DNA from: Bacillota bacterium
Lineage (GTDB): Bacteria > Bacillota > Clostridia > Acetivibrionales > DSM-27016
NCBI GenBank assembly: GCA_023390115.1
Contig: JAEWDM010000019.1
Span: 186,001-250,000 of the forward strand
Length of the DNA: 64,000 nt
Direction: 5' to 3'
Position 1 is the stretch's first letter; each line of letters starts with the position of its first letter. Under the pieces are notes generated by a model. The model saw only the letters and a list, made by a program, of their open reading frames with translations, was not told where the DNA came from and did not search any database. A program made the translations under genes and the position numbers. Below, piece after piece: positions 8,993 to 16,500 of the stretch.

Positions 8993-10057
8993 TTAATTTC
9001 CCTCTACAAAATCATATGCCTTTCTGGATATATTAGCAATGACATCGTTCCCTTCAGCCTCATTTATATTCTTAGACATGACAGCTATTATATAGGGCCT
9101 GTCTGCAAAAACCAGCCCTACGTCATGCAGGGCCCCTACCTGATTCCCCATCTTATGAGCCACCTTAACCTCTTTGGGAAGAAGCTTTGGTATACGGTCG
9201 TTAAATATGGTGTTTTGCAGAGAGTCTATCAGCTCTCCCCCTACATCTGGGTTTTCATTATAAAAATCATATATTCCCTTCATATATAAAGCCATATCGC
9301 TTGGACAGGATACGTTTTTTTCTGTAACAACAACGCCTCCCGACTGTTTCATGAAGTCCTTGTAGTTTTGCCTCCCAAGCTTTCGTATAAGCATATTTAC
9401 AGCCACATTGTCGCTTTCTTTTATGGACAGCGCGGACAATTCTCTTATCGTATATTCCGTCCCGTCCTTGTTATACTGTATGCTTCCCGTGCCGCCCTCA
9501 TAGTCAGTGCTTTTAGTATATACAAGCTTCTCCTCAGGGTCTATTTCACCGTCTTTTATTTTATTGAACAAATATAAATTGATAGGAATTTTAACGGTGC
9601 TTGCAGCCAAATACTCGTCATTTTCATTTATGCCAAAGCTTACATCGGTGTTTAAATCCCAATAATATATCCCGTATTGCCCTTTAAAGGCGCTGATATA
9701 CTCCTCAAGCTCAGATTTAAATTCCTCCACTCTGGATCTCTCAAGACTCCTATAAACCTCCCTGCCCTGCCTGACTCCCTGTCTTACGCCTCCCATAAAG
9801 GCAGCCTCTCCGATATCCTCCTTAAAGGCGGTAAGTGCGGCCTGATCGGTAGTATCCTGTGTTTTATCCGCGGACGTTGCAGGCATAAAAACCTCATTTT
9901 CCGCTTTTTTGAAAATTTTATTACGATTAAGTACAAAAGTAACAGTACCTGCAATAATAACAATAACTCCGATTACTGTAAAAAATCTTTTAAAGTTCAG
10001 CCGCCTTCTTCTTCCAGACACCCTGATATCTATAGGTATATTGCCCCTAAAGCCCAT
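8993..10057 (-). CDS. membrane-anchored class A beta-lactamase-fold serine hydrolase
   Basis: 354 residues. One membrane segment (about 24-43) precedes an extracytoplasmic domain with the order of a class A penicillin-recognising enzyme: S153-T-V-K156 (nucleophile and Lys), S216-D-N218, and K302-M-G304 in place of the usual KTG. The Thr-to-Met change and the 110-residue linker before the domain are unusual for a resistance enzyme. It may be a cell-wall or signalling relative rather than a true beta-lactamase. The start follows GGGGGAGTG. Confidence 0.8.
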   Translation of the reverse strand: MGFRGNIPIDIRVSGRRRRLNFKRFFTVIGVIVIIAGTVTFVLNRNKIFKKAENEVFMPATSADKTQDTTDQAALTAFKEDIGEAAFMGGVRQGVRQGREVYRSLERSRVEEFKSELEEYISAFKGQYGIYYWDLNTDVSFGINENDEYLAASTVKIPINLYLFNKIKDGEIDPEEKLVYTKSTDYEGGTGSIQYNKDGTEYTIRELSALSIKESDNVAVNMLIRKLGRQNYKDFMKQSGGVVVTEKNVSCPSDMALYMKGIYDFYNENPDVGGELIDSLQNTIFNDRIPKLLPKEVKVAHKMGNQVGALHDVGLVFADRPYIIAVMSKNINEAEGNDVIANISRKAYDFVEGN

Positions 10058-10137
10058 TTTTCACTCCCCCACAAAAGCTTTTAAAAAACCTAGAACAATT
10101 CTATCATCCTGCAATCAAAATTGTCAAGCGAGGAACA

Positions 10138-10197
10138 AAGCATAGGGACGGTTCTTCTGCCTCAACAAGTTGAGGCAGAAGAACCGTCCCTATGCTT
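10138..10197. repeat. 29-bp near-perfect palindrome with GGGACGGTTCTTCTG core
   Basis: Arms 10138-10166 and 10169-10197 pair completely around a two-base loop. The core AGGGACGGTTCTTCTG is a sequence I associate with dispersed repeats in many Clostridia. It ends three bases before the stop codon of the FAD dehydrogenase (10200-10202) and could act as its 3' hairpin, though no T run follows. Confidence 0.85.
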
Positions 10198-10199
10198 CG

Positions 10200-11789
10200 T
10201 CATTCCAATATTCTCTCCGCACAGAGCATACCGTCCACCGCAGCGGAAATAATCCCCCCCGCATACCCCGCCCCCTCTCCGCACGGGTAAAGCCCCTTTA
10301 TGCCTATGGCCTCAAGGCTCTCCCCTCTTGTAATGCGTACAGGAGAAGAGCTTCTGGTTTCAGCTCCTGTAATAACGGCATCCGGGTAGGCAAAGCCCGG
10401 CATCCACTCCTCCATTTCATATATTGCCTGACGCAGGGAATCGGTTATATAATCAGGCAAATAAAAATCTGCACAGCAAAAGCTCGTTCCCGGCAGATAT
10501 GTCGGCCGCACCTCCCCAAAGCAGGATGAATTCCGTCTATTAAGAAAATCCTCCAGCCTTTGAACAGGTGCCCTGTAGCCTCCGCCTCCTGCAGCAAATG
10601 CCTTCATCTCTATACGGCGCTGAAAAGCGACGCCTGCAAGAGTATGGCTGCTTCCCAGATCCTTGCCTCCAAGTGTTACCAAAAGTGCGCTGTTGGCATT
10701 CCCGCCATTACGGGCAAACTCGCTCATTCCGTTTGTCGCAACGGCATTTTCCTCCGATGCCGCGGCAATAACGCTTCCCCCGGGACACATGCAAAAGGTA
10801 TATACCCCTCTGCCGTTCTTCAAATGCACCACCATTCTATAATCCGCCGCTCCCAGTGCAGGGTGCCGGGCAAAGTTGCCGTACCGGATTTTATCTATCA
10901 TTGCCTGTGGGTGTTCAATGCGGACTCCCACGGCAAACGGCTTCTGCTCTATGTAAACTCCGCTGTCCATGAGATTTTTAAAGGTATCTCTTGCGCTGTG
11001 GCCTATTGCAATAATAACATTGTCGGTATAAAGCTCCTGATATTTGTCGTTCTTTATAAATCCTATTCCCTCTATCACGCCATCCTTATGCAGTATTTTT
11101 GTCAATACCGCTTCAAAATGTACTTCTCCTCCCATATGTGTTATTTTTCTCCTGATGCCTTTAACCGTTTCATTCAAGCGGTCAGTACCTATATGAGGCT
11201 TGTCCAGGTACATAATTTCCGGAGGGGCACCTGCCTCCACAAGCTCACTCAGTATTTTCATCTTGCGGGGATCTCTGCTTCCGATTTTAAGCTTTCCGTC
11301 GGAAAAAGCCCCTGCTCCTCCCTCCCCAAACTGCACATTGCTCCGTGTATCAAGAATTCCTGTCTGCCAGAACTTAAATACACTTTGCTTTCTGCTGTCC
11401 ACGTCAAGACCTCTTTCCAGAAGGATGGGCCTTGCCCCTGACTGTGCCAGAAGCAGTGCCGCAAACAGGCCCGCAGGCCCGCAACCTACAACCACCGGAC
11501 GCCTTTTTAACAGTTTTTTTTCGGAAATGATATAAGGAGATTCCGTTTCCACCGATATATGCTTATCCTTAATTCCTAAAACAATTTCCTTTTCATCCCC
11601 TGAAACACATGCGTCAACGCTCGCCTTAAAATGAACATTATGCTTGTCGGAAGCATCCACCGACAGCCTTGAAATTTTTATATTCCCAATACGGCAGCTC
11701 TCTATCCGCAGCGTATCAGCCACAATATCCGCAAGCAGCTTAAGGTCATACTCAAGCGGTATTGCCAATCCCGTTATTTTAATCATCAT
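10200..11789 (-). CDS. FAD-dependent dehydrogenase (uncharacterised NAD/FAD-utilising family)
   Basis: About 529 residues from the ATG at 11789. The N-terminal about 75 residues form a small domain usual for this family. Then comes a Rossmann FAD-binding site, VVVGCGPAGLFAALLLAQSG, with an ERG dinucleotide-binding end, and a C-terminal CGEGAGYAGGIISAAVDG that closes the FAD site. The family is widespread and annotated as NAD(FAD)-utilising dehydrogenase; the substrate is unknown. The gene stands alone. Confidence 0.85.
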   Translation of the reverse strand: MMIKITGLAIPLEYDLKLLADIVADTLRIESCRIGNIKISRLSVDASDKHNVHFKASVDACVSGDEKEIVLGIKDKHISVETESPYIISEKKLLKRRPVVVGCGPAGLFAALLLAQSGARPILLERGLDVDSRKQSVFKFWQTGILDTRSNVQFGEGGAGAFSDGKLKIGSRDPRKMKILSELVEAGAPPEIMYLDKPHIGTDRLNETVKGIRRKITHMGGEVHFEAVLTKILHKDGVIEGIGFIKNDKYQELYTDNVIIAIGHSARDTFKNLMDSGVYIEQKPFAVGVRIEHPQAMIDKIRYGNFARHPALGAADYRMVVHLKNGRGVYTFCMCPGGSVIAAASEENAVATNGMSEFARNGGNANSALLVTLGGKDLGSSHTLAGVAFQRRIEMKAFAAGGGGYRAPVQRLEDFLNRRNSSCFGEVRPTYLPGTSFCCADFYLPDYITDSLRQAIYEMEEWMPGFAYPDAVITGAETRSSSPVRITRGESLEAIGIKGLYPCGEGAGYAGGIISAAVDGMLCAERILE

Positions 11790-12044
11790 TTGCCTCTTAT
11801 ATTTAAAGCGTAACAAACATTTATATTTTATCACACTGAGGCAATTATTCAAATGATGCATCAATTACCATAAATTCCAAACTCAGATTCTCCGAAATTA
11901 ATAAATAAACCGTCATTAATTCCATATACCTCCAAATAGGGTTCTGTCACTTTATCTCCAAATCGTGTCTGTCATTTAATCCTTTAATCGTGTTCAGACA
12001 ATAGTTGCAGCTTTTCACACACTCTGCCGTCCCTGCGCATCAAA

Positions 12045-13031
12045 TTATATCACATGCTCCTCAGGCACCCCGCTTGACCACTTTCCGCACTTATCCCCCC
12101 ACCGGGCCATTGTCTTTCCGTTGGACATTATTTCTATAATTTCACACATGTTGGGACAATCATTGCACTCTATGCTTCTGGCCCTGTAATCCTTTCCTGC
12201 CGCCTCAAATCCATAGAAATTACTGTCTGAGACCGCTTCCTTCATCTTCTCCTTTGCCATCAGCGCAGCCCCGAAGGCACCCATTACATTGTAGTATCTG
12301 GGGATGATGACCTTTTTCTCAAGTGCCCTTTCAAAGGCTGCGGCTATGCCTACATTGGCAGCAACTCCGCCCTGAAAAACTATGGGCCCCTCAATCTCCT
12401 TTCCCTTGGCAAGGTTATTCATATAGTTTCTCACAAGAGCCTCACACAGTCCGTTAATAATATCCTCCACGCTCTGCCCCATCTGCTGCTTGTGTATCAT
12501 GTCCGATTCGGCAAACACCGCACACCGGCCCGCTATTCTTACTGCCGAGGTAGACTTTAAGGCGTAGCGTCCGAATTCCTCAATAGGTATGTCCAGCCTG
12601 GCTGCCTGCCTGTCCAGAAAAGAACCCGTACCTGCCGCGCATACGGTATTCATCGCAAAATCATATACCACACCGTTTTTTAATATTATTATTTTGGAGT
12701 CCTGGCCGCCTATCTCCAAAATAGTCCTCACTCCCGGCACCAGCTTTTGGGCGGCAACGGCATGACATGTGATTTCATTTTTGACCACATCAGCTCCCGC
12801 AATAACACTGGCCAGCTTTCTCCCGCTTCCGGTAGCTCCCCCGCCCTTTATTCCGGCATCGCCTCCCATAGCCTCGGAAAGCATCCTAAGTCCCTTCCGG
12901 AGTGCATTTATGGGCTGCCCTCCCGTTCTTAAATAAAGCTTTTCGACCACTGTCTCAGTCTCATCAATTACAACCAGATTGGTACTTACAGAGCCAACAT
13001 CAATTCCCAGGTAATATCCAGCCTGCTTCAC
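12045..13031 (-). CDS. CoA-substrate-specific enzyme activase (HgdC/BadF type)
   Basis: About 328 residues of the ASKHA-fold ATPase that drives one electron into 2-hydroxyacyl-CoA dehydratases or benzoyl-CoA reductases. Visible: GIDVGSVSTN (ATP phosphate loop), EIGGQDSK, CAAGTGSFLDRQA and GRCAVFAESD. The Cys of the last two motifs bind the shared [4Fe-4S] cluster of the dimer. A C-terminal ECNDCPNMCEI adds a further Cys cluster. A GTG start at 13031 after GGGAGAG is preferred over a longer in-frame start at 13070. It is the last gene of a three-gene operon. Confidence 0.85.
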   Translation of the reverse strand: MKQAGYYLGIDVGSVSTNLVVIDETETVVEKLYLRTGGQPINALRKGLRMLSEAMGGDAGIKGGGATGSGRKLASVIAGADVVKNEITCHAVAAQKLVPGVRTILEIGGQDSKIIILKNGVVYDFAMNTVCAAGTGSFLDRQAARLDIPIEEFGRYALKSTSAVRIAGRCAVFAESDMIHKQQMGQSVEDIINGLCEALVRNYMNNLAKGKEIEGPIVFQGGVAANVGIAAAFERALEKKVIIPRYYNVMGAFGAALMAKEKMKEAVSDSNFYGFEAAGKDYRARSIECNDCPNMCEIIEIMSNGKTMARWGDKCGKWSSGVPEEHVI

Positions 13032-14115
13032 CAAAAAATCTCTCCCTTCTCTTTGAAAGCAAATCGACAAATGCCTCCAGTCTTGTTAAATATCCCGCTT
13101 CCCCTGTCATTTCGTCTATAATAAGCGTAAGCACAGGAATATCATAGTCTCTTTCCACAGAAGGCAGTATGCTCTCCGCAACAATTTCAGGCATACATGT
13201 GAGAGGATATATTTGAATTACGCCGCTGTACCCATTCCGGGCATACAAAACAGCATTCCCTATCGTTTCCTGTGCGTGGCCTCCTATCATTGTACCCAGA
13301 TAAGGCCTGGCCGCCTCCGCGTATCTTAAATCCCTCGGCAGGCGCAGCGCCTTTTTTATCATATGCTCAAAAATCCACTGGCTGACAGTAACCTGACGGT
13401 CAACCTCTATGCCCATATTCCCCAGCCTTGAGTCTATATAAAAGCTGGTATAGGAATCTATAGTGGTGTAAATCTCCCCTACTATGCCCACCCTCATAGG
13501 GACAAAGCTTTTGTCCGTCTCTATTTCCGCAAGCTCCGCTTCAGTTTCCCTTATGAGCCTTTTTATTGCAGATGCCCCTCCAGCCAGTCCCGCTTTGCTC
13601 TGAAAATTTTTATATACCCTGTCGGTAGTCCCCTTTTTGATCTCTCTGGGTCTCACCTTATAGCTTAATTTCTCAAGCTTATCCACCTGCCTGGATATCT
13701 GGGCAGCGTCTTTTACAGCCCTTAATATTTTTACGCCGTCAAGATGCCCCGCAATTTTTCTGATTCTTTTTAAGAGCTCCTTTATCCCCTCATCAGGCAT
13801 TTCAAGCGTAATTATATCCATGTCGTAGCCTGCGTCCCTTAAAATCTCCCTGTGCATTTCACAGTAATACCCAAACCTGCACGGCCCGCAGCCTCCGGTA
13901 ATCATGACGGTGTCGGCGCCCTTTTCATATGCCTGGATAAAGTTGCCTATATTAATTTTAAGGGGAAGGCAGGCTTGCTCGGGAGCATACCTTGTGCCTA
14001 TTTCCAGGGCCTTTTTATTATTGAACGGAGGGATTACATAATCCACCTCCAGATCATCTAAAAGTGCTTTTGCCACAATAAAAGTATTACCCATGTGCGG
14101 AAAAGTCAGTTTCAT
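13000..14115 (-). CDS. 2-hydroxyacyl-CoA dehydratase/activase-related protein
   Basis: 371 residues with Cys motifs typical of HgdB/DUF2229-type proteins: YAPEQACLPLKINIGN near residue 48 and GGCGPCRFGYYCEMHREIL near residue 80. It resembles the dehydratase cluster-binding subunit family. It overlaps both neighbours by about 30 bases, so translation is coupled. The substrate is unknown; no CoA transferase, CoA ligase or acyl-CoA dehydrogenase is nearby to indicate one. Confidence 0.8.
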   Translation of the reverse strand: MKLTFPHMGNTFIVAKALLDDLEVDYVIPPFNNKKALEIGTRYAPEQACLPLKINIGNFIQAYEKGADTVMITGGCGPCRFGYYCEMHREILRDAGYDMDIITLEMPDEGIKELLKRIRKIAGHLDGVKILRAVKDAAQISRQVDKLEKLSYKVRPREIKKGTTDRVYKNFQSKAGLAGGASAIKRLIRETEAELAEIETDKSFVPMRVGIVGEIYTTIDSYTSFYIDSRLGNMGIEVDRQVTVSQWIFEHMIKKALRLPRDLRYAEAARPYLGTMIGGHAQETIGNAVLYARNGYSGVIQIYPLTCMPEIVAESILPSVERDYDIPVLTLIIDEMTGEAGYLTRLEAFVDLLSKRRERFFGEAGWILPGN

Positions 14116-15073
14116 GCTTATACCTCCACCCGACCATATCTATAAATGCTTCCAGTCTTGTGTCCATTCCCGCCTCTCCCGAATGCTCATCCAGCGTGAG
14201 AACCATAAACGGTACATCCCTAACTCTCCTGATCTTTCTCTCTATGAGGTCCGAAACAAAAGAATCTACCCCACACCCAAAGGACATGACATATATGATT
14301 CCGTCAATATTTCTATCCTCCGCCATGTAAAGAGCTCCTCCCATGGCTTTTCTCCCGAAATTCCAGAACATCCTCTTTTCAAGAGTTCCGCAGCACCGGT
14401 CCACCGCACTGCTGTCAAGCATATCAAGTGTTATAATATTTATGCCGCTGTTCTCAAGCTTGCACAGCATATTCATATTTACATATTCGTCGTACAGGTT
14501 GTAGACATGGCCTATGACAGCAATGTTTAATTTCTCGCCCTGCGGGCCCTTACTTTGCGCCCGGTGTACAGGCCTGAAGGGGATATCTCCCGCTTTTACC
14601 TGTGCTCTGAAGCACCTATAGCTCTCCAGGGCTTTGTCATAAGCTTTTCTTATATCCGGAATATTGTCCGAAAAATAGCCTCCCACTTGCAGGGCTGCCT
14701 TAAGGGCTCCCTTTGGAGATTCCCTTACGTTTACCTCGACATCAATAACGGCGGGAAGGTCCTTTATACTATTCCTTACCATGTCGGGCAGGCCGCCGAA
14801 CTTGGGGCAGATATATTCCTTTGCCGATATGCTTGTGAACCGCGGTATAAAAATATAATCGACCCTGCCCTTAAGATTCAGCACATGCCCGTGAAAAAGC
14901 TTTACCGGGAGGCAAGCCTGATCAACGCAAGTGCTTGTTCCGTCATTAAGAATTTTTTTCGTTGTATTGTCGGACACAATTATCTCAACGCCCAGCTCTT
15001 CAAAAAATTTCTTCCATAGAGGATAGAACTGATAATAAAAAAGGCCTCTAGGAATTCCTACTTTCTTTGCCAA
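14087..15073 (-). CDS. acyl-CoA dehydratase activase-related protein (DUF2229-like)
   Basis: 328 residues, first gene of the operon. It starts KVGIPRGLFYYQFYPLWKKF and has CVDQACLPVKLFHGHV near residue 50, matching DUF2229-type proteins that accompany HgdC-like activases. It is a distant paralogue of the next gene, sharing the C-x3-CLPxK motif, and ends with SFGCGVDSFVSDLIE and LDEHSGEAGMDTRLEAF, of which the next gene has a near copy (LIIDEMTGEAGYLTRLEAF). Two such paralogues plus one activase could assemble into an iron-sulfur enzyme. Confidence 0.8.
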   Translation of the reverse strand: MAKKVGIPRGLFYYQFYPLWKKFFEELGVEIIVSDNTTKKILNDGTSTCVDQACLPVKLFHGHVLNLKGRVDYIFIPRFTSISAKEYICPKFGGLPDMVRNSIKDLPAVIDVEVNVRESPKGALKAALQVGGYFSDNIPDIRKAYDKALESYRCFRAQVKAGDIPFRPVHRAQSKGPQGEKLNIAVIGHVYNLYDEYVNMNMLCKLENSGINIITLDMLDSSAVDRCCGTLEKRMFWNFGRKAMGGALYMAEDRNIDGIIYVMSFGCGVDSFVSDLIERKIRRVRDVPFMVLTLDEHSGEAGMDTRLEAFIDMVGWRYKHETDFSAHG

Positions 15074-15182
15074 ATATCAACACCTCAAAGGATATTATTA
15101 ACTTTTAGAAGGCTGTTTATACCCCGTATTATCGACTAAGGCGTTAAGAGCATAGGCACGGCAATTTTAGAATAAAAAAATA

Positions 15183-15229
15183 CCTTTACAAACCCTTCCC
15201 GTTTCTCAAGCTTGAAGGGTTCGTAAAGG
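15183..15229 (-). terminator. terminator of the bacteriocin-like operon
   Basis: Stem CCTTTAC.AACCCTTC / GAAGGGTT.GTAAAGG with T7 on the minus-strand side, 110 bases after the stop of the 91-residue protein. Confidence 0.85.
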
Positions 15230-15338
15230 CATTTCTGACTTCAGTTTCAGCAGCACTGCTTGTAAATTATACTGTAAACTACTCATTCAAAAGAATTTGT
15301 ATTAGGCTTAAGGTATTTATATAACTGTCTTTTAAATT

Positions 15339-15614
15339 CTATACCAGCTTATTAATATAATCATTTGCTTCTTTTAATCCGGCACCAGTAATTTCTCTGT
15401 ATCTTTTAATAGCTTCAATCCTTTTGCCCTCTTGAATAAAAGTTTTTATTTTGTTATCTTCCGATGGTTCAGGTATGCCAATTTTTTCTGAAATTTGCTT
15501 CAAAATAAAATTAGTATATTTAATATCGTTTCTCAGCCGAATAACAGCACTAAATATAATTAGTAGTAACGCAGCGCCCAAAACTACTAAAATAATTTTC
15601 TCGTCCATAAGCAT
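15339..15614 (-). CDS. small membrane protein with L7/L12-like C-terminal domain; candidate immunity protein
   Basis: 91 residues. One N-terminal membrane segment (about 6-24, IILVVLGAALLLIIFSAV), then a soluble tail ending in IEAIKRYREITGAGLKEAND, which closely resembles the C-terminal domain of ribosomal protein L7/L12. Such single-pass proteins are known without a clear role. It follows the bacteriocin-like gene by 12 bases on the same strand and shares its terminator, so a role in immunity or peptide handling is a reasonable guess only. Confidence 0.7.
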   Translation of the reverse strand: MLMDEKIILVVLGAALLLIIFSAVIRLRNDIKYTNFILKQISEKIGIPEPSEDNKIKTFIQEGKRIEAIKRYREITGAGLKEANDYINKLV

Positions 15615-15626
15615 TAGCCCCCCGGC

Positions 15627-15872
15627 TTAGTGTGATAAACCATAACCGGCCGCCGCTCCTCCAGCTCCGGCTAAAGCAACACTGGCACCTGCAAGTGCGA
15701 TTTCCCCTGCAGTTCCGGCACCCACAATTACGGCAACAGGTACAGTCGCCAACCCTGCTGTGCCAACTATAGCAACTGCCAAACCAACAGCGGCAATTCC
15801 GACTCCAATAGCAGCCCAATCAACTCCACCATCAGTGCTCATTAATTCTTGCTCCGTCAACTCAATAAACAT
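15627..15872 (-). CDS. double-glycine-leader bacteriocin-like peptide (class IIb type)
   Basis: 81-residue precursor. Leader residues 1-16 read MFIELTEQELMSTDGG, matching the ELT.xEL...GG leader cut by peptidase-containing ABC transporters. The mature part would be about 65 residues: VDWAA, then a very Gly/Ala/Val-rich hydrophobic segment with several GxxxG spacings, ending GYGLSH. This composition is typical of pore-forming class II bacteriocins. The ATG at 15872 follows AGGAGG. No PCAT transporter or second peptide gene is in the window, so export would need a distant system. Confidence 0.8.
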   Translation of the reverse strand: MFIELTEQELMSTDGGVDWAAIGVGIAAVGLAVAIVGTAGLATVPVAVIVGAGTAGEIALAGASVALAGAGGAAAGYGLSH

Positions 15873-16030
15873 TTTAATCAGTCCTCCTAATAAAATTTAT
15901 TATTTTATTATTTTAGCATATATGGATTTAATTGTAAATATAAGATTTAATAGCAAGCTAATATCCAGTGATTTTTGGGAAATATTAGTTTATAATGACT
16001 TTATATAAACTATTGAGAGGAGTATTTATA

Positions 16031-16474
16031 ATGAACAACAGCCAAAAATATGTAATTCTATTTGTTTCAGGGGTTCTTCTACAACTGGGATGTATAATTG
16101 CAGTATGTATATCAAGTTTAAGTGACTTTTATATTAATAATATCCTATCTAAAGACTTGCTTCTGCCGAATATTTTAAGCTATGGCTTTATGATTTTCGG
16201 AGCTTTGGGCTTGTTCGGCATATTCGATTTACTAAAAAAAATAACCTCATCACATCCGCAAACAGCGAAAAAGTACGGGCCTGCATACAGCTTTTCGCCG
16301 CATACAGGCCCGTACCCTCGCCGCCGTGCTACTTGCCCTTCAGCGCCTTGGGCACCTTGGGCTGATATACCCATATCGTGCAGGCAGATTTCGTGCTTGC
16401 ACATGCCGCCCCCGTTATCCCTCTGGCAACTGCTCTGGCCAGCAGGCCCCGGTTCTTGGCAGACTCAGAACTGA
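16031..16474 (+). pseudogene. small two-pass membrane protein, probably 3'-truncated
   Basis: It starts MNNSQKYVILFVSGVLLQLG after GAGAGGAG and has two membrane segments (about residues 8-29 and 48-66). From about residue 75 the reading frame runs through the minus-strand agrD1 terminator and then antisense to agrD1, giving a Pro/Trp/Cys-rich tail with no natural look. Only the first about 75 residues look like a real protein; the gene has likely lost its 3' end. It is divergent from the bacteriocin gene and may once have belonged to that cluster. Confidence 0.55.
16266..16314 (-). terminator. terminator after agrD1
   Basis: Perfect 10-bp stem TACGGGCCTG / CAGGCCCGTA around a 21-base loop, followed on the minus strand by CTTTTTCGC. 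It lies 15 bases after the agrD1 stop. Confidence 0.75.
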
Positions 16475-16484
16475 GCTTTGTCAT
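16329..16484 (-). CDS. AgrD-type cyclic lactone/thiolactone autoinducer precursor
   Basis: 51-residue peptide starting MTKLSSESAKNRG after GAGGTGAG, with a hydrophobic/basic N-terminal helix and the C-terminal signature SACTIWVYQPKVPKALKGK. The YQPKxPxxL tail is the hallmark of Clostridia AgrD precursors. The Cys lies five residues before the Tyr, giving a predicted five-residue C-T-I-W-V thiolactone ring. It follows the AgrC-like membrane protein by 16 bases. Maturation needs an AgrB protease, which is not in this window. Confidence 0.88.
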   Translation of the reverse strand: MTKLSSESAKNRGLLARAVARGITGAACASTKSACTIWVYQPKVPKALKGK

Positions 16485-16500
16485 ATCCTTCTCACCTCCA

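Noticed and set aside
10560..11441. Plus-strand open frame of 293 codons inside the FAD dehydrogenase gene
   Set aside because: It is antisense to a well-recognised gene, has no ribosome site and shows a Cys/His-rich composition typical of shadow frames.
16031..16474. A complete 147-residue membrane protein gene
   Set aside because: The second half is antisense to the agrD1 terminator and gene and has a composition unlike a real protein, so only the first 75 residues were accepted.
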